From positions 1-6,147 of the forward strand of contig JAISMD010000074.1 of assembly GCA_031276935.1 (NCBI GenBank): a DNA stretch of 6,147 bases. Reading direction: 5' to 3'. The translations under genes were made by a program, and so were the position numbers. This document shows positions 1 through 5,589 of this stretch, in pieces (position 1 is the first letter of the stretch; every line of letters begins with the position of its first letter). Below the pieces are notes generated by a model. It ran no database searches, was not told the origin of the DNA, and was given only the letters and a program-made list of their open reading frames with translations. Origin of the DNA: Puniceicoccales bacterium. GTDB taxonomy: Bacteria; Verrucomicrobiota; Verrucomicrobiia; Opitutales; LL51.

Positions 1-885
1 GGTGCGGAGAAATTTTTTCGAGAAAAAAGACAGAAACGCACGCATGGGAAGACCTTTCTGCCAAGCTTCGGAAAGATGGAAAAAATTCGAAAAAATGACA
101 CCGTTTTCATAGGTTGGACAGGCAATAATTTTTCCATAGGTTTGTGTCTCTTCGCCTTTCTTTTCTCCTTGTACGTATAAATCGAAGCACGCTTTTTGGA
201 GAAAGGGAGAGAAATATCTATGGAGTGTGACCTCCGTTGCCGAATTATATTGCAAGTTTCTCAAAGGGAAGTCATCGGTGGCCGGAGGTAAGTCCGGAAC
301 CAATTGCGTTGCCAAAGGGAGTGATATTGTCCTATTGGGGTAAGGATTGAAAAGGGGAAGATGGAGACAGGGAGATTTGGCGGATGTCAGGGCTTTGGAA
401 CGAATCCATGATGCGGTTTGTTGGACTTTTCTTTCAGTGGTTTTCTCAGTGGTTGATACCCCCCTTGGATCTACGGAAATTAGGATGGGTACGAGATTGA
501 GAAAACAATCCTGATCATTTTGGGGAAGATTGTTTTGGGGAGATATGTTTAAGGTTTGGGTTCTGGAACTGGTTATGCCCACGATTTTTATATCCTTAAG
601 TTGACGGAGTAGTTCGATCAATTTCCCGTTTATAGCCTCAACGGCTCTCAAATCACCGTGTTTCTGGTAAGAACCAATATCCGAGCTATTGTGAATTAGG
701 GTCTCATCGATATCGACAAACAGCATTGCATCGTTCCTTATGTTTTCTATTTTGCCGTATACTTTTTCCAGATACTGGCAGGCTTCATCCTCCGATGTTG
801 CCCTGAAAATTTCACCGGGAAGCGGGAGAATTGACCATAGAATAAAAATAAATAAAAAGGACGGTATTTTCGTAAAAGAACTCAT
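1..885 (-). CDS. Secreted HAD-fold (DUF2608-like) phosphatase-like protein, 3' end off window
   Basis: All 295 codons from the ATG at 885 down to base 1 are open, with no stop, so the gene continues past the left edge. Residues 1-24 look like a Sec signal peptide: Lys6, then a hydrophobic run FLFIFILWSILPLP. HAD motif I is clear at 56-62 (FVDIDET; nucleophile Asp58, acid/base Asp60, Thr62). Motif II is probably Thr105 in KIVGITSSR. A candidate motif III Lys277 (WQKG) follows YENGVIFS (259-266). That C-terminal arrangement, 'Y-NG-(I/V)-xF ... KG ... L ... FL', is what I recall of DUF2608 proteins, whose function is unknown. Motif IV acidic residues would lie off the window. About 170 residues separate motifs II and III, the place of a C2-type cap; part of it (about 173-207) is rich in Pro. 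By family logic it would be an exported phosphohydrolase with unknown substrate. The HAD assignment is fairly secure and the DUF2608 label less so. No Shine-Dalgarno precedes the ATG. Confidence 0.82.
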   Translation of the reverse strand, partial: MSSFTKIPSFLFIFILWSILPLPGEIFRATSEDEACQYLEKVYGKIENIRNDAMLFVDIDETLIHNSSDIGSYQKHGDLRAVEAINGKLIELLRQLKDIKIVGITSSRTQTLNISPQNNLPQNDQDCFLNLVPILISVDPRGVSTTEKTTERKVQQTASWIRSKALTSAKSPCLHLPLFNPYPNRTISLPLATQLVPDLPPATDDFPLRNLQYNSATEVTLHRYFSPFLQKACFDLYVQGEKKGEETQTYGKIIACPTYENGVIFSNFFHLSEAWQKGLPMRAFLSFFSKKFLRT

Positions 886-893
886 GTTTTGGG

Positions 894-922
894 ATAGAAC
901 AAATAAAAAAGAAGTAAGTCAA
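894..922 (-). promoter_or_regulatory. Candidate promoter of the HAD gene
   Basis: Reading the minus strand, TTGACT (922-917) is followed after exactly 17 nt by TTCTAT (899-894). The -35 is a 5/6 match to consensus and the -10 only 3/6. A start site about 7 nt past the -10 would fall near 887, practically on the ATG at 885, so the transcript would be leaderless or nearly so. The sequence between is T-rich and has no ribosome binding site. Confidence 0.4.
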
Positions 923-954
923 TAGGGTTTTACGAAAAAAAAATAAAAAAGAAG
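901..954. repeat. 14-bp A-rich direct repeat, 40 bp apart
   Basis: The 14-mer AAATAAAAAAGAAG occurs exactly at 901-914 and again at 941-954. The first copy fills most of the spacer of the candidate HAD promoter and the second lies just upstream of its -35 box. The offset of 40 bp is near four helical turns. Related A-rich text continues at 841-859, inside the HAD gene's signal-peptide codons. It may be a bent or UP-like promoter element, or simply low-complexity sequence. Confidence 0.5.
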
Positions 955-978
955 GTCATGGCAAAATCACATCTTGTA

Positions 979-1005
979 TTGACAAAGGAAGAGTAACCGT
1001 AGGCT
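979..1005 (+). promoter_or_regulatory. Candidate promoter of tRNA-His
   Basis: A perfect TTGACA lies at 979-984. The best -10 is TAGGCT (1000-1005; T1, A2 and T6 match) at a short 15-nt spacing, so that half is weak. The -35 begins 38 nt before the mature tRNA 5' end, which would give a very short 5' leader for RNase P to remove. Confidence 0.4.
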
Positions 1006-1016
1006 GGGGACGGTTT

Positions 1017-1094
1017 GGTGGTAGTAGCTCAGCTGGTTAGAGCATCGGATTGTGGTTCCGAGGGTCACCGGTTCGAATCCGGTTTACCACCCCA
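1017..1094 (+). tRNA. tRNA-His, anticodon GTG, with encoded G-1 and CCA
   Basis: A complete cloverleaf can be folded by eye. The acceptor stem is 1018-1024 with 1084-1090 (one G-U pair at the base), extended by the tRNA-His hallmark G-1 (1017) opposite discriminator C73 (1091). The D stem is 1027-1030 with 1040-1043. The anticodon stem is 1045-1049 with 1057-1061, with anticodon GTG at 1052-1054. The T stem is 1067-1071 with 1079-1083, with loop TTCGAAT. CCA is encoded at 1092-1094. It decodes CAC and CAU. G-1:C73 is the identity element for histidyl-tRNA synthetase. It stands alone between the divergent HAD gene and alr and could be co-transcribed with alr 145 bp downstream. Confidence 0.97.
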
Positions 1095-1201
1095 CGAATC
1101 TTTTTTCAGATTCCTCTGCCATTTCGTTTCCCATTTTTATTTCCCTATTTTCTTTCCCATGGGATGGTTCCGTTTTTTGTGGGATGGAGTGAGTTTTGTA
1201 C

Positions 1202-1231
1202 TTGAACTATGGAAAAACAATTAACTATATG
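1202..1231 (+). promoter_or_regulatory. Candidate promoter of alr
   Basis: TTGAAC (1202-1207) is followed after 18 nt by TATATG (1226-1231); both are 4/6 matches to consensus. Transcription would start near 1238, within a couple of bases of the GTG start of alr at 1240. No Shine-Dalgarno lies in 1213-1239. The preceding spacer (1095-1200) is pyrimidine-rich, with repeated TTCCC(A/T) runs and two GGGATGG copies (1161-1167, 1181-1187), and has no clear other function. Confidence 0.4.
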
Positions 1232-1239
1232 CGTTTACC

Positions 1240-2349
1240 GTGCGTGGAGTATTAGAAATTAATTTACGTTTTTTGTCGGAGAATATAGCCAAAATCAAGG
1301 GTGTAATGCCTTCGAATATCCGTTATTTTGCCGTTGTAAAGGCCAATGCCTACGGTTTAGGTCTCGAAAAAATGGCTTCATTTCTAGGGGACAGGGCTCA
1401 TCCGCTTGTCGATGGATTGGTGGTCAGTGACGTTCAGGAAGCCTTGCGGGTACGTTCCGCCCATGTCGATCTACCGCTACTCATCCTTTGTCCCATGTTG
1501 GACGATGAAATCGATGGTCTCCGCCAGGCAAAGGCGATTCCTTTGGTTTCCTCCATCGAGGAACTCGATCGCCTACAAAATTTCGCCAAGAAATGGCAAT
1601 TTAAGCAGGATATACATATTAAAATTGATACGGGAATGGGGCGATCCGGGGTTTGGTTTAGGGAAGCGGAAGAAATTTTTGTCCATATGCGGAAATGCGA
1701 TCATTTACAGGTGAGTGGAATTGCGACGCATTTTGCTTCCGTTGTAGCGGACAGGGATTTTACGGAGTTACAGTTGTCCCGTTTCCTAGAGATTGTACGA
1801 CGCCATGGGCAGTCCAATTGGTTGATACACGCCTCCAGTGGTTTTGGCATACACCAGTTTATTAATGGTACGAATACGGTTCGCATTGCTACGCTACACT
1901 ACGGCATTCCTTCTTTGGAGGACGATTCCCTTGTCAAACGTTTGGCACTTAAGTCCATTATCCGTTTAAGTGGATTTGCCATGCTCATTAAAAATGTTCC
2001 TGCCGGGACGGGAATCGGTTATGGCCGGACTTTTTTCCTGGAACGGGATACGAAAATCGCGCTCCTATCCCTAGGTTATGCCGATGGATGTCCGGTTACC
2101 CTAGCCAATGGGGGCGAAGTTTTAATTCGGGGACAACGGTGTCGGATTATCGGGAATGTTTCCATGGATCAGATGGCCATTGACGTTACCCATCTCCCCC
2201 AGGTAACCGTGGGGGACGAATGTGTTTTGATTGGCAGACAGGGTGAGGAGGAAATTACGCTCCGCGAATTTGTTCGAAAATTGAAATTACCCAATTGGGC
2301 ATGTATCTGTACGCTTTCCGATAGAATCGTTCGGAAATATATCCCCTAG
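1240..2349 (+). CDS. alr: Alanine racemase (PLP-dependent)
   Basis: Interconverts L- and D-alanine in the cytoplasm, giving D-Ala for the peptidoglycan stem peptide. At 369 aa it has the usual length: an N-terminal PLP barrel (about 1-235) and a C-terminal beta domain. Aligned by memory to the Geobacillus enzyme, every key residue is present: Lys34 (PLP Schiff base, VKANAYG), Tyr38, Lys128 (the carbamylated lysine position) in IKIDTGMGR, Arg135, His164, a PLP-phosphate Ser at 199/200, Arg215 (stacks on PLP nitrogen), Tyr261 (catalytic base of the opposite subunit, GYGRTF) and Met309-Asp310 (VSMDQ). The usual KANAYGHG motif reads KANAYGLG here. The C-terminus ends in a normal LSDRIVRKY segment. 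The GTG at 1240 is the only plausible start, because an in-frame TAA lies at 1222-1224; no ribosome binding site precedes it. The stop codon sits in the terminator hairpin. Racemase function is near certain; which L-amino acids it accepts besides Ala cannot be read. Confidence 0.96.
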   Translation: MRGVLEINLRFLSENIAKIKGVMPSNIRYFAVVKANAYGLGLEKMASFLGDRAHPLVDGLVVSDVQEALRVRSAHVDLPLLILCPMLDDEIDGLRQAKAIPLVSSIEELDRLQNFAKKWQFKQDIHIKIDTGMGRSGVWFREAEEIFVHMRKCDHLQVSGIATHFASVVADRDFTELQLSRFLEIVRRHGQSNWLIHASSGFGIHQFINGTNTVRIATLHYGIPSLEDDSLVKRLALKSIIRLSGFAMLIKNVPAGTGIGYGRTFFLERDTKIALLSLGYADGCPVTLANGGEVLIRGQRCRIIGNVSMDQMAIDVTHLPQVTVGDECVLIGRQGEEEITLREFVRKLKLPNWACICTLSDRIVRKYIP

Positions 2350-2365
2350 GGGAACTTCCGTTTTT
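2332..2365 (+). terminator. Intrinsic terminator of alr, overlapping both convergent gene ends
   Basis: Outer stem CGGAA (2332-2336) pairs with TTCCG (2356-2360). Inner stem TCCC (2342-2345) pairs with GGGA (2350-2353) around the loop CTAG, with an asymmetric internal loop (5 nt against 2 nt). TTTTT follows at 2361-2365. The alr stop TAG (2347-2349) lies in the loop and inner stem. The minus-strand protease stop (2366-2364) overlaps the T tract. Read from the minus strand the hairpin lacks a U run, so it should act mainly on alr transcripts. Confidence 0.65.
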
Positions 2366-5186
2366 ACCGATCATTTTCTTGGAATTTGGAGGATGGAGTA
2401 ATGATACTATGCACGGGATTGTTGAAATATTTTCGTGCCGTTTCGAGGAGGTTTTGGGAAGTTATTTCTTCATAGAAGGGGAGCATGGTACGCAGATTTT
2501 CCAAATCCTGGGGGCGTTGTTGTGCCCGTTTAATGTGATTAAGCCAGAATGCGTTATCCCTGAAATTATCGCGAATTCTATTTAAAATAGGCAATTTAAT
2601 GCGGGCAAGTTCTTCGGTTCCCAGCGGGGTAGTTTTAAATTCTTCGATGAGTGTGCGTACGGTTTGGGTTGTATCATTGGCGGTTTCGGGATTCAGGGAA
2701 AGTGTGATTTCAAACAAACCGAAGTGCTTCGATATTGTCGGATTAAGATCGACGATGGGGGAATAAATTTTTCCCTCTTCCTTGCGTATTTTTTCGTACA
2801 ATTGGTCGCCGATGGCAAAGGCTAGAACCGTTAGATAACGATTATTCTGGATATTATTTTCGTCATCCGTCAGGAAGGTCAGAATGGATAGGGTACGTTT
2901 TTCGTCCCCGGTGAAGGGGAAGATTTTTTCCTTTGTTCCCTTGGGGAAAACAAATATGCCGGATTCCGCCACGTCGTTGACGGAGGGAGATCGCTTGGGG
3001 AGTGCACCGAAAGTATTTTGGACATTTTGAATGGCCCTTTGGAGATCGAAATCGCCGACCAGGGTGAGTTCCATGGCTTCCCTTTGAAAAACGGGGATTA
3101 GGAGTTGTTTAACCTCGTCCATGGTGACGGAAAAAGCGCTTTCTTCATCGGGGAGTCCGGCAATAATGTCATTTCCCTTAATAAATTTTTGGTAGGCGTC
3201 GCAGAATATATTGTAGGGGGAAAAGCTACGCTCCCGGTACATGGATTTTAACCTTTCCCGTGTTTCGAAAGTTACCCGCTCTTCGAAGGCGGGGTCGGAG
3301 AGATATGCCGTGAGGAGTTGGAGTCCGAAGGGGAGATTTTTTTGATCGCAACTGAGGGTAAAATTAAAACCGGATTCGTCGATGTTGAAAGCGATCTGAA
3401 TTCCCCGAGCCCTAATGAGTTTACGGAGCTGTTTCCATGGATTCTTTCCGAGACCTCCCTCTAAAAAGGATTGGGCTAGAAGAAAAATGCCTTTCATGGG
3501 GTAATTTGTGAGTAATCCATGGCCGATATTTAGGGCGATTTGTATTTGATTCCGTTGGAAATCCGTTGGCTTAAAGTTGACTCGAACGCCATTGGCTAGG
3601 GTAATTTGTGTAATGGCGAGATCCTCCACATGCTCTTTTTTTATAATATCCCCATGGGGAGTTTCGAAAGATTCGTAGGCAAAGGGGATCAACTTTTCTT
3701 CTTCTGTGGGGAGGATTGGTTTTTTTTGTGATTCTTCGAAAACCGTTTCTATACTTTGGGGAGCATTTTCGACGGGGCGATGGCTTAGGGAGGAAACATA
3801 TATGTTGCGCCAAATTTTACGGAATTCTTCCCAGCAATCCCTGGGAGTAATATCTCCGTTGAGGGTTTCTATGAGCCTATGGTAATCTTCGGGGGAAAGG
3901 AGAGCCGTTTTGCTACAATGTCCTTCGATCAGGTCCCGGGCGATGGCGTCCGAGGGGAATGTCGGGGCAGCGAGTAAAAATTTTACTGCCTTATCGGAGG
4001 CGATTTCTTCCTGTCGCCGTAATTCTTCCTCCGAAACTCCATATTGGTAAAGCTTCCTAATTTCCTGTTCCAAAAGGGTGAGGCAAGCGGGCCAGTTTTC
4101 GTATTCGCAGCTAATATTTACGCCCACCAAGGAATGTTTTGTTCGGAGTATATTTTTGTCCATTTCGGTCGAGCTTTCCGTGAAGAGCGATGGATTTTCC
4201 GATCGCCTATCCTGGAGACGTTCCTGGAGAATGCGTAGGGTTCGGTTCATGATTTCCAAGTGGCGGCGTGCCTGGTAACTATCGTCGGGGAATGGATCGG
4301 GAAATAGGGTTGCGATTTCCATGGTAGTTGTGGACAAATCCGGATCGGAGAAGTAGAGAAATTTTCTTTCCTGGAGTTGTAGGGTACCCAGATTTATTTC
4401 CGGAAAGGAATTGCGTTTAGGCAGATCCTGGAAGGTTTGGCGGATCCGTTCTTCAAATTGCTTCACATCGAGGTTCCCGACGGCAACGAGGAACATTTTT
4501 TCTGGGGCATACCACTTTTCGTAGAAATGGCGCAGATCCTCCGCCGACGCATTTTGAATAACCGAAGTTTTCCCGATGGATAATCGTTTGGGAATGAGGG
4601 TACCTGCGAAGAAAAATTCCAAATTTTTACGTAAAAGTTTTTTTATCACGTTATTACGGTCCCGTTTTTCCGAAAGAATAACACCCCGTTCCTGGTCGAC
4701 GGTACTTTGTGTAATGCTTAGACCGTCGCAGAAATCGCGGAAGACGGTGAAAGCGGCTTGGATTGTTTCCGGAGTATTATGGGGGAGATCGAGGTCGTAG
4801 CGGGTATTATGGAAGGAGGTTTGGGCATTCAGGTCATGGCCAAAGGCAATACCCAGGTCCTGCATCCGCTGTACGATTTCGCCGTCGGGGAAATGTTTTG
4901 AACCGCGAAAAGCCATATGTTCTAGGAAATGGGCTAGGCCACATTCCCGTTCTTCCTCCATGAAGGAACCCACATCGAAGTTGAGAGCCATAACGATATG
5001 TTCCTTCGGGTAGGCGTTATTCATCAACGCGTACCGGAATCCATTTTCCAATTGACCGAAATGAATACGGGGATCGTTTTTTACCATAAAGTATAGGGGT
5101 GATTGATTTTTTGAAATCGGAGTACAACCTCCAAGAAAAAGTATTGCCAGAGAGGGCAGAAAGGATTTTACGAATTTTTCCAGCAT
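2364..5186 (-). CDS. M16 family zinc metalloprotease lipoprotein (insulinase/PqqL-like, two-lobed)
   Basis: A 940-aa single-chain M16 peptidase. Residues 1-21 are a lipoprotein signal (Lys4, Lys7, hydrophobic core, lipobox LGGC with Cys21), so the mature protein should be lipid-anchored and periplasm-facing. Thr22 follows the Cys, with no Asp at +2 to suggest inner-membrane retention. The catalytic lobe carries the inverted zinc motif HFLEH (ligands His86 and His90, base Glu89) and the third ligand Glu166 in DQERGVI, 76 residues after His90. The M16_C-like half follows at about 205-400. A second, inactive M16 half begins near 525 (TLANGVRVNFKP) and lacks HxxEH. It keeps the C-terminal Arg...Tyr pair in YEKIRKEEGKIYSP (about 796-809), which binds substrate near the zinc in this family. 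It is therefore predicted to be active on peptides or unfolded fragments. E. coli PqqL is similar in size and two-lobed, but no pqq genes are in view. It is convergent with alr and divergent from the ftsB-like gene. No Shine-Dalgarno is visible upstream. Confidence 0.93.
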   Translation of the reverse strand: MLEKFVKSFLPSLAILFLGGCTPISKNQSPLYFMVKNDPRIHFGQLENGFRYALMNNAYPKEHIVMALNFDVGSFMEEERECGLAHFLEHMAFRGSKHFPDGEIVQRMQDLGIAFGHDLNAQTSFHNTRYDLDLPHNTPETIQAAFTVFRDFCDGLSITQSTVDQERGVILSEKRDRNNVIKKLLRKNLEFFFAGTLIPKRLSIGKTSVIQNASAEDLRHFYEKWYAPEKMFLVAVGNLDVKQFEERIRQTFQDLPKRNSFPEINLGTLQLQERKFLYFSDPDLSTTTMEIATLFPDPFPDDSYQARRHLEIMNRTLRILQERLQDRRSENPSLFTESSTEMDKNILRTKHSLVGVNISCEYENWPACLTLLEQEIRKLYQYGVSEEELRRQEEIASDKAVKFLLAAPTFPSDAIARDLIEGHCSKTALLSPEDYHRLIETLNGDITPRDCWEEFRKIWRNIYVSSLSHRPVENAPQSIETVFEESQKKPILPTEEEKLIPFAYESFETPHGDIIKKEHVEDLAITQITLANGVRVNFKPTDFQRNQIQIALNIGHGLLTNYPMKGIFLLAQSFLEGGLGKNPWKQLRKLIRARGIQIAFNIDESGFNFTLSCDQKNLPFGLQLLTAYLSDPAFEERVTFETRERLKSMYRERSFSPYNIFCDAYQKFIKGNDIIAGLPDEESAFSVTMDEVKQLLIPVFQREAMELTLVGDFDLQRAIQNVQNTFGALPKRSPSVNDVAESGIFVFPKGTKEKIFPFTGDEKRTLSILTFLTDDENNIQNNRYLTVLAFAIGDQLYEKIRKEEGKIYSPIVDLNPTISKHFGLFEITLSLNPETANDTTQTVRTLIEEFKTTPLGTEELARIKLPILNRIRDNFRDNAFWLNHIKRAQQRPQDLENLRTMLPFYEEITSQNLLETARKYFNNPVHSIITPSSKFQENDR

Positions 5187-5193
5187 GCTACTA

Positions 5194-5222
5194 AAATCAG
5201 ATTAATTCGCAATATGGGTCAA
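5194..5222 (-). promoter_or_regulatory. Candidate promoter of the M16 gene (-35 clear, -10 weak)
   Basis: On the minus strand TTGACC (5222-5217) starts 36 nt before the protease ATG (5186). The hexamer at 17-nt spacing is TGATTT (5199-5194), a poor -10; nearby TTTTAG is no better. The geometry again points to a start site at or beside the start codon, and the sequence just before the ATG (ATTTTAGTAGC) has no ribosome binding site. Confidence 0.3.
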
Positions 5223-5239
5223 GATTTTTGTTGAAAAAA

Positions 5240-5270
5240 GGGATTTAATTTCCCCAATCCCTGGTCCAGG
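5240..5270. promoter_or_regulatory. Dyad symmetries in the divergent M16/ftsB-like spacer
   Basis: Two inverted repeats are adjacent: GGGATT (5240-5245) with AATCCC (5256-5261), and a perfect 11-bp palindrome CCTGGTCCAGG (5260-5270). A good -10-like hexamer TTTAAT (5244-5249, plus strand) lies in the first, with no convincing -35. They could be operator half-sites, or small hairpins in the 5' leader of the ftsB-like transcript. No known regulator site is recognised. Confidence 0.3.
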
Positions 5271-5301
5271 TATGTGTTTCTGGGGTAGGAAGTTAGGTGT
5301 T

Positions 5302-5308
5302 AGGAAAG
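5302..5308 (+). promoter_or_regulatory. Ribosome binding site fixing the ftsB-like start
   Basis: AGGAAAG, with the AGGA core at 5302-5305, ends 5 nt before the ATG at 5311. It is the only good Shine-Dalgarno-like site in front of any gene here. It favours 5311 over the in-frame ATG at 5272, which has only CCAGG just 1 nt away and would add a 13-residue polar N-terminus before the membrane segment. Confidence 0.6.
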
Positions 5309-5310
5309 AA

Positions 5311-5586
5311 ATGCGCTACAGGGTATTACTTTGGCTAGCGGTTTTAGTATTTTTGACCACTTTGACCATTGGTACCGTTGCGGTCTATCGTTCCTACCGT
5401 CATTGTAGGGCGATGGAGGAACAACAACGGCGTAAGATGGAGGAGTATCGGGAAATGAAAAATAGATTTGAAATCCAAGAAGAACATGTTAAGGAGTTGG
5501 CAGAGGATTCCGATTTCGTGGAACAGGTTGCCCGGGAACGTATACAAATCGCCGGTGAAAATGAAATGTTGTTTCGTTTTGAGTGA
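5311..5586 (+). CDS. FtsB/DivIC-family septum formation initiator-like protein
   Basis: 91 aa from the ATG at 5311, with the bitopic layout of FtsB/DivIC. It has a short basic N-terminus (MRYR), one membrane helix at about 5-26, and a charged coiled coil at about 30-66 (EEQQRRKMEEYREM, FEIQEEHVKEL). The family's C-terminal signature then follows: DSDFVEQVARERIQIAGENEMLFRF (67-90) parallels 'D-p-x-(Y/F)-(I/V)-E-x-x-A-R-e-k-l ... g-E-x-x-F'. FtsB-type proteins bind FtsL and FtsQ at the divisome and help activate septal peptidoglycan synthesis; that role is carried over from the family. The sequence is too short to separate FtsB from DivIC or to prove orthology. It ends 3 bp before the nucleotidyltransferase gene, so the two are probably co-transcribed and translationally coupled. 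Confidence 0.85.
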   Translation: MRYRVLLWLAVLVFLTTLTIGTVAVYRSYRHCRAMEEQQRRKMEEYREMKNRFEIQEEHVKELAEDSDFVEQVARERIQIAGENEMLFRFE

Positions 5587-5589
5587 ATT

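Noticed and set aside
740..925. 61-codon plus-strand open frame
   Set aside because: Antisense to the 5' end of the HAD gene, which has a signal peptide and a HAD motif; no ribosome binding site or recognisable domain.
1096..1113. GAATCT/AGATTC inverted repeat just after tRNA-His as a terminator
   Set aside because: The 6-bp stem is AT-rich and its T run lies in the loop, not after the stem, so it does not fit an intrinsic terminator.
1015..1224. Open frame reading MVVVAQLVRASDCGSEGHRFESG...
   Set aside because: It is the translation of the tRNA-His gene, a familiar false-protein pattern; the cloverleaf explains the sequence.
1406..1886. Open frames of 102 codons (plus) and 61 codons (minus) inside alr
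   Set aside because: They lie wholly within a full-length alanine racemase with all active-site residues, and encode low-quality sequence with no motifs.
2379..4963. Several short open frames on both strands within the M16 gene
   Set aside because: All are shadows in other frames of one continuous 940-codon protease.
5272..5310. Upstream in-frame ATG as start of the FtsB-like protein
   Set aside because: It adds a polar 13-residue extension before the membrane helix, and AGGAAAG is correctly spaced for the ATG at 5311. It is not excluded outright.
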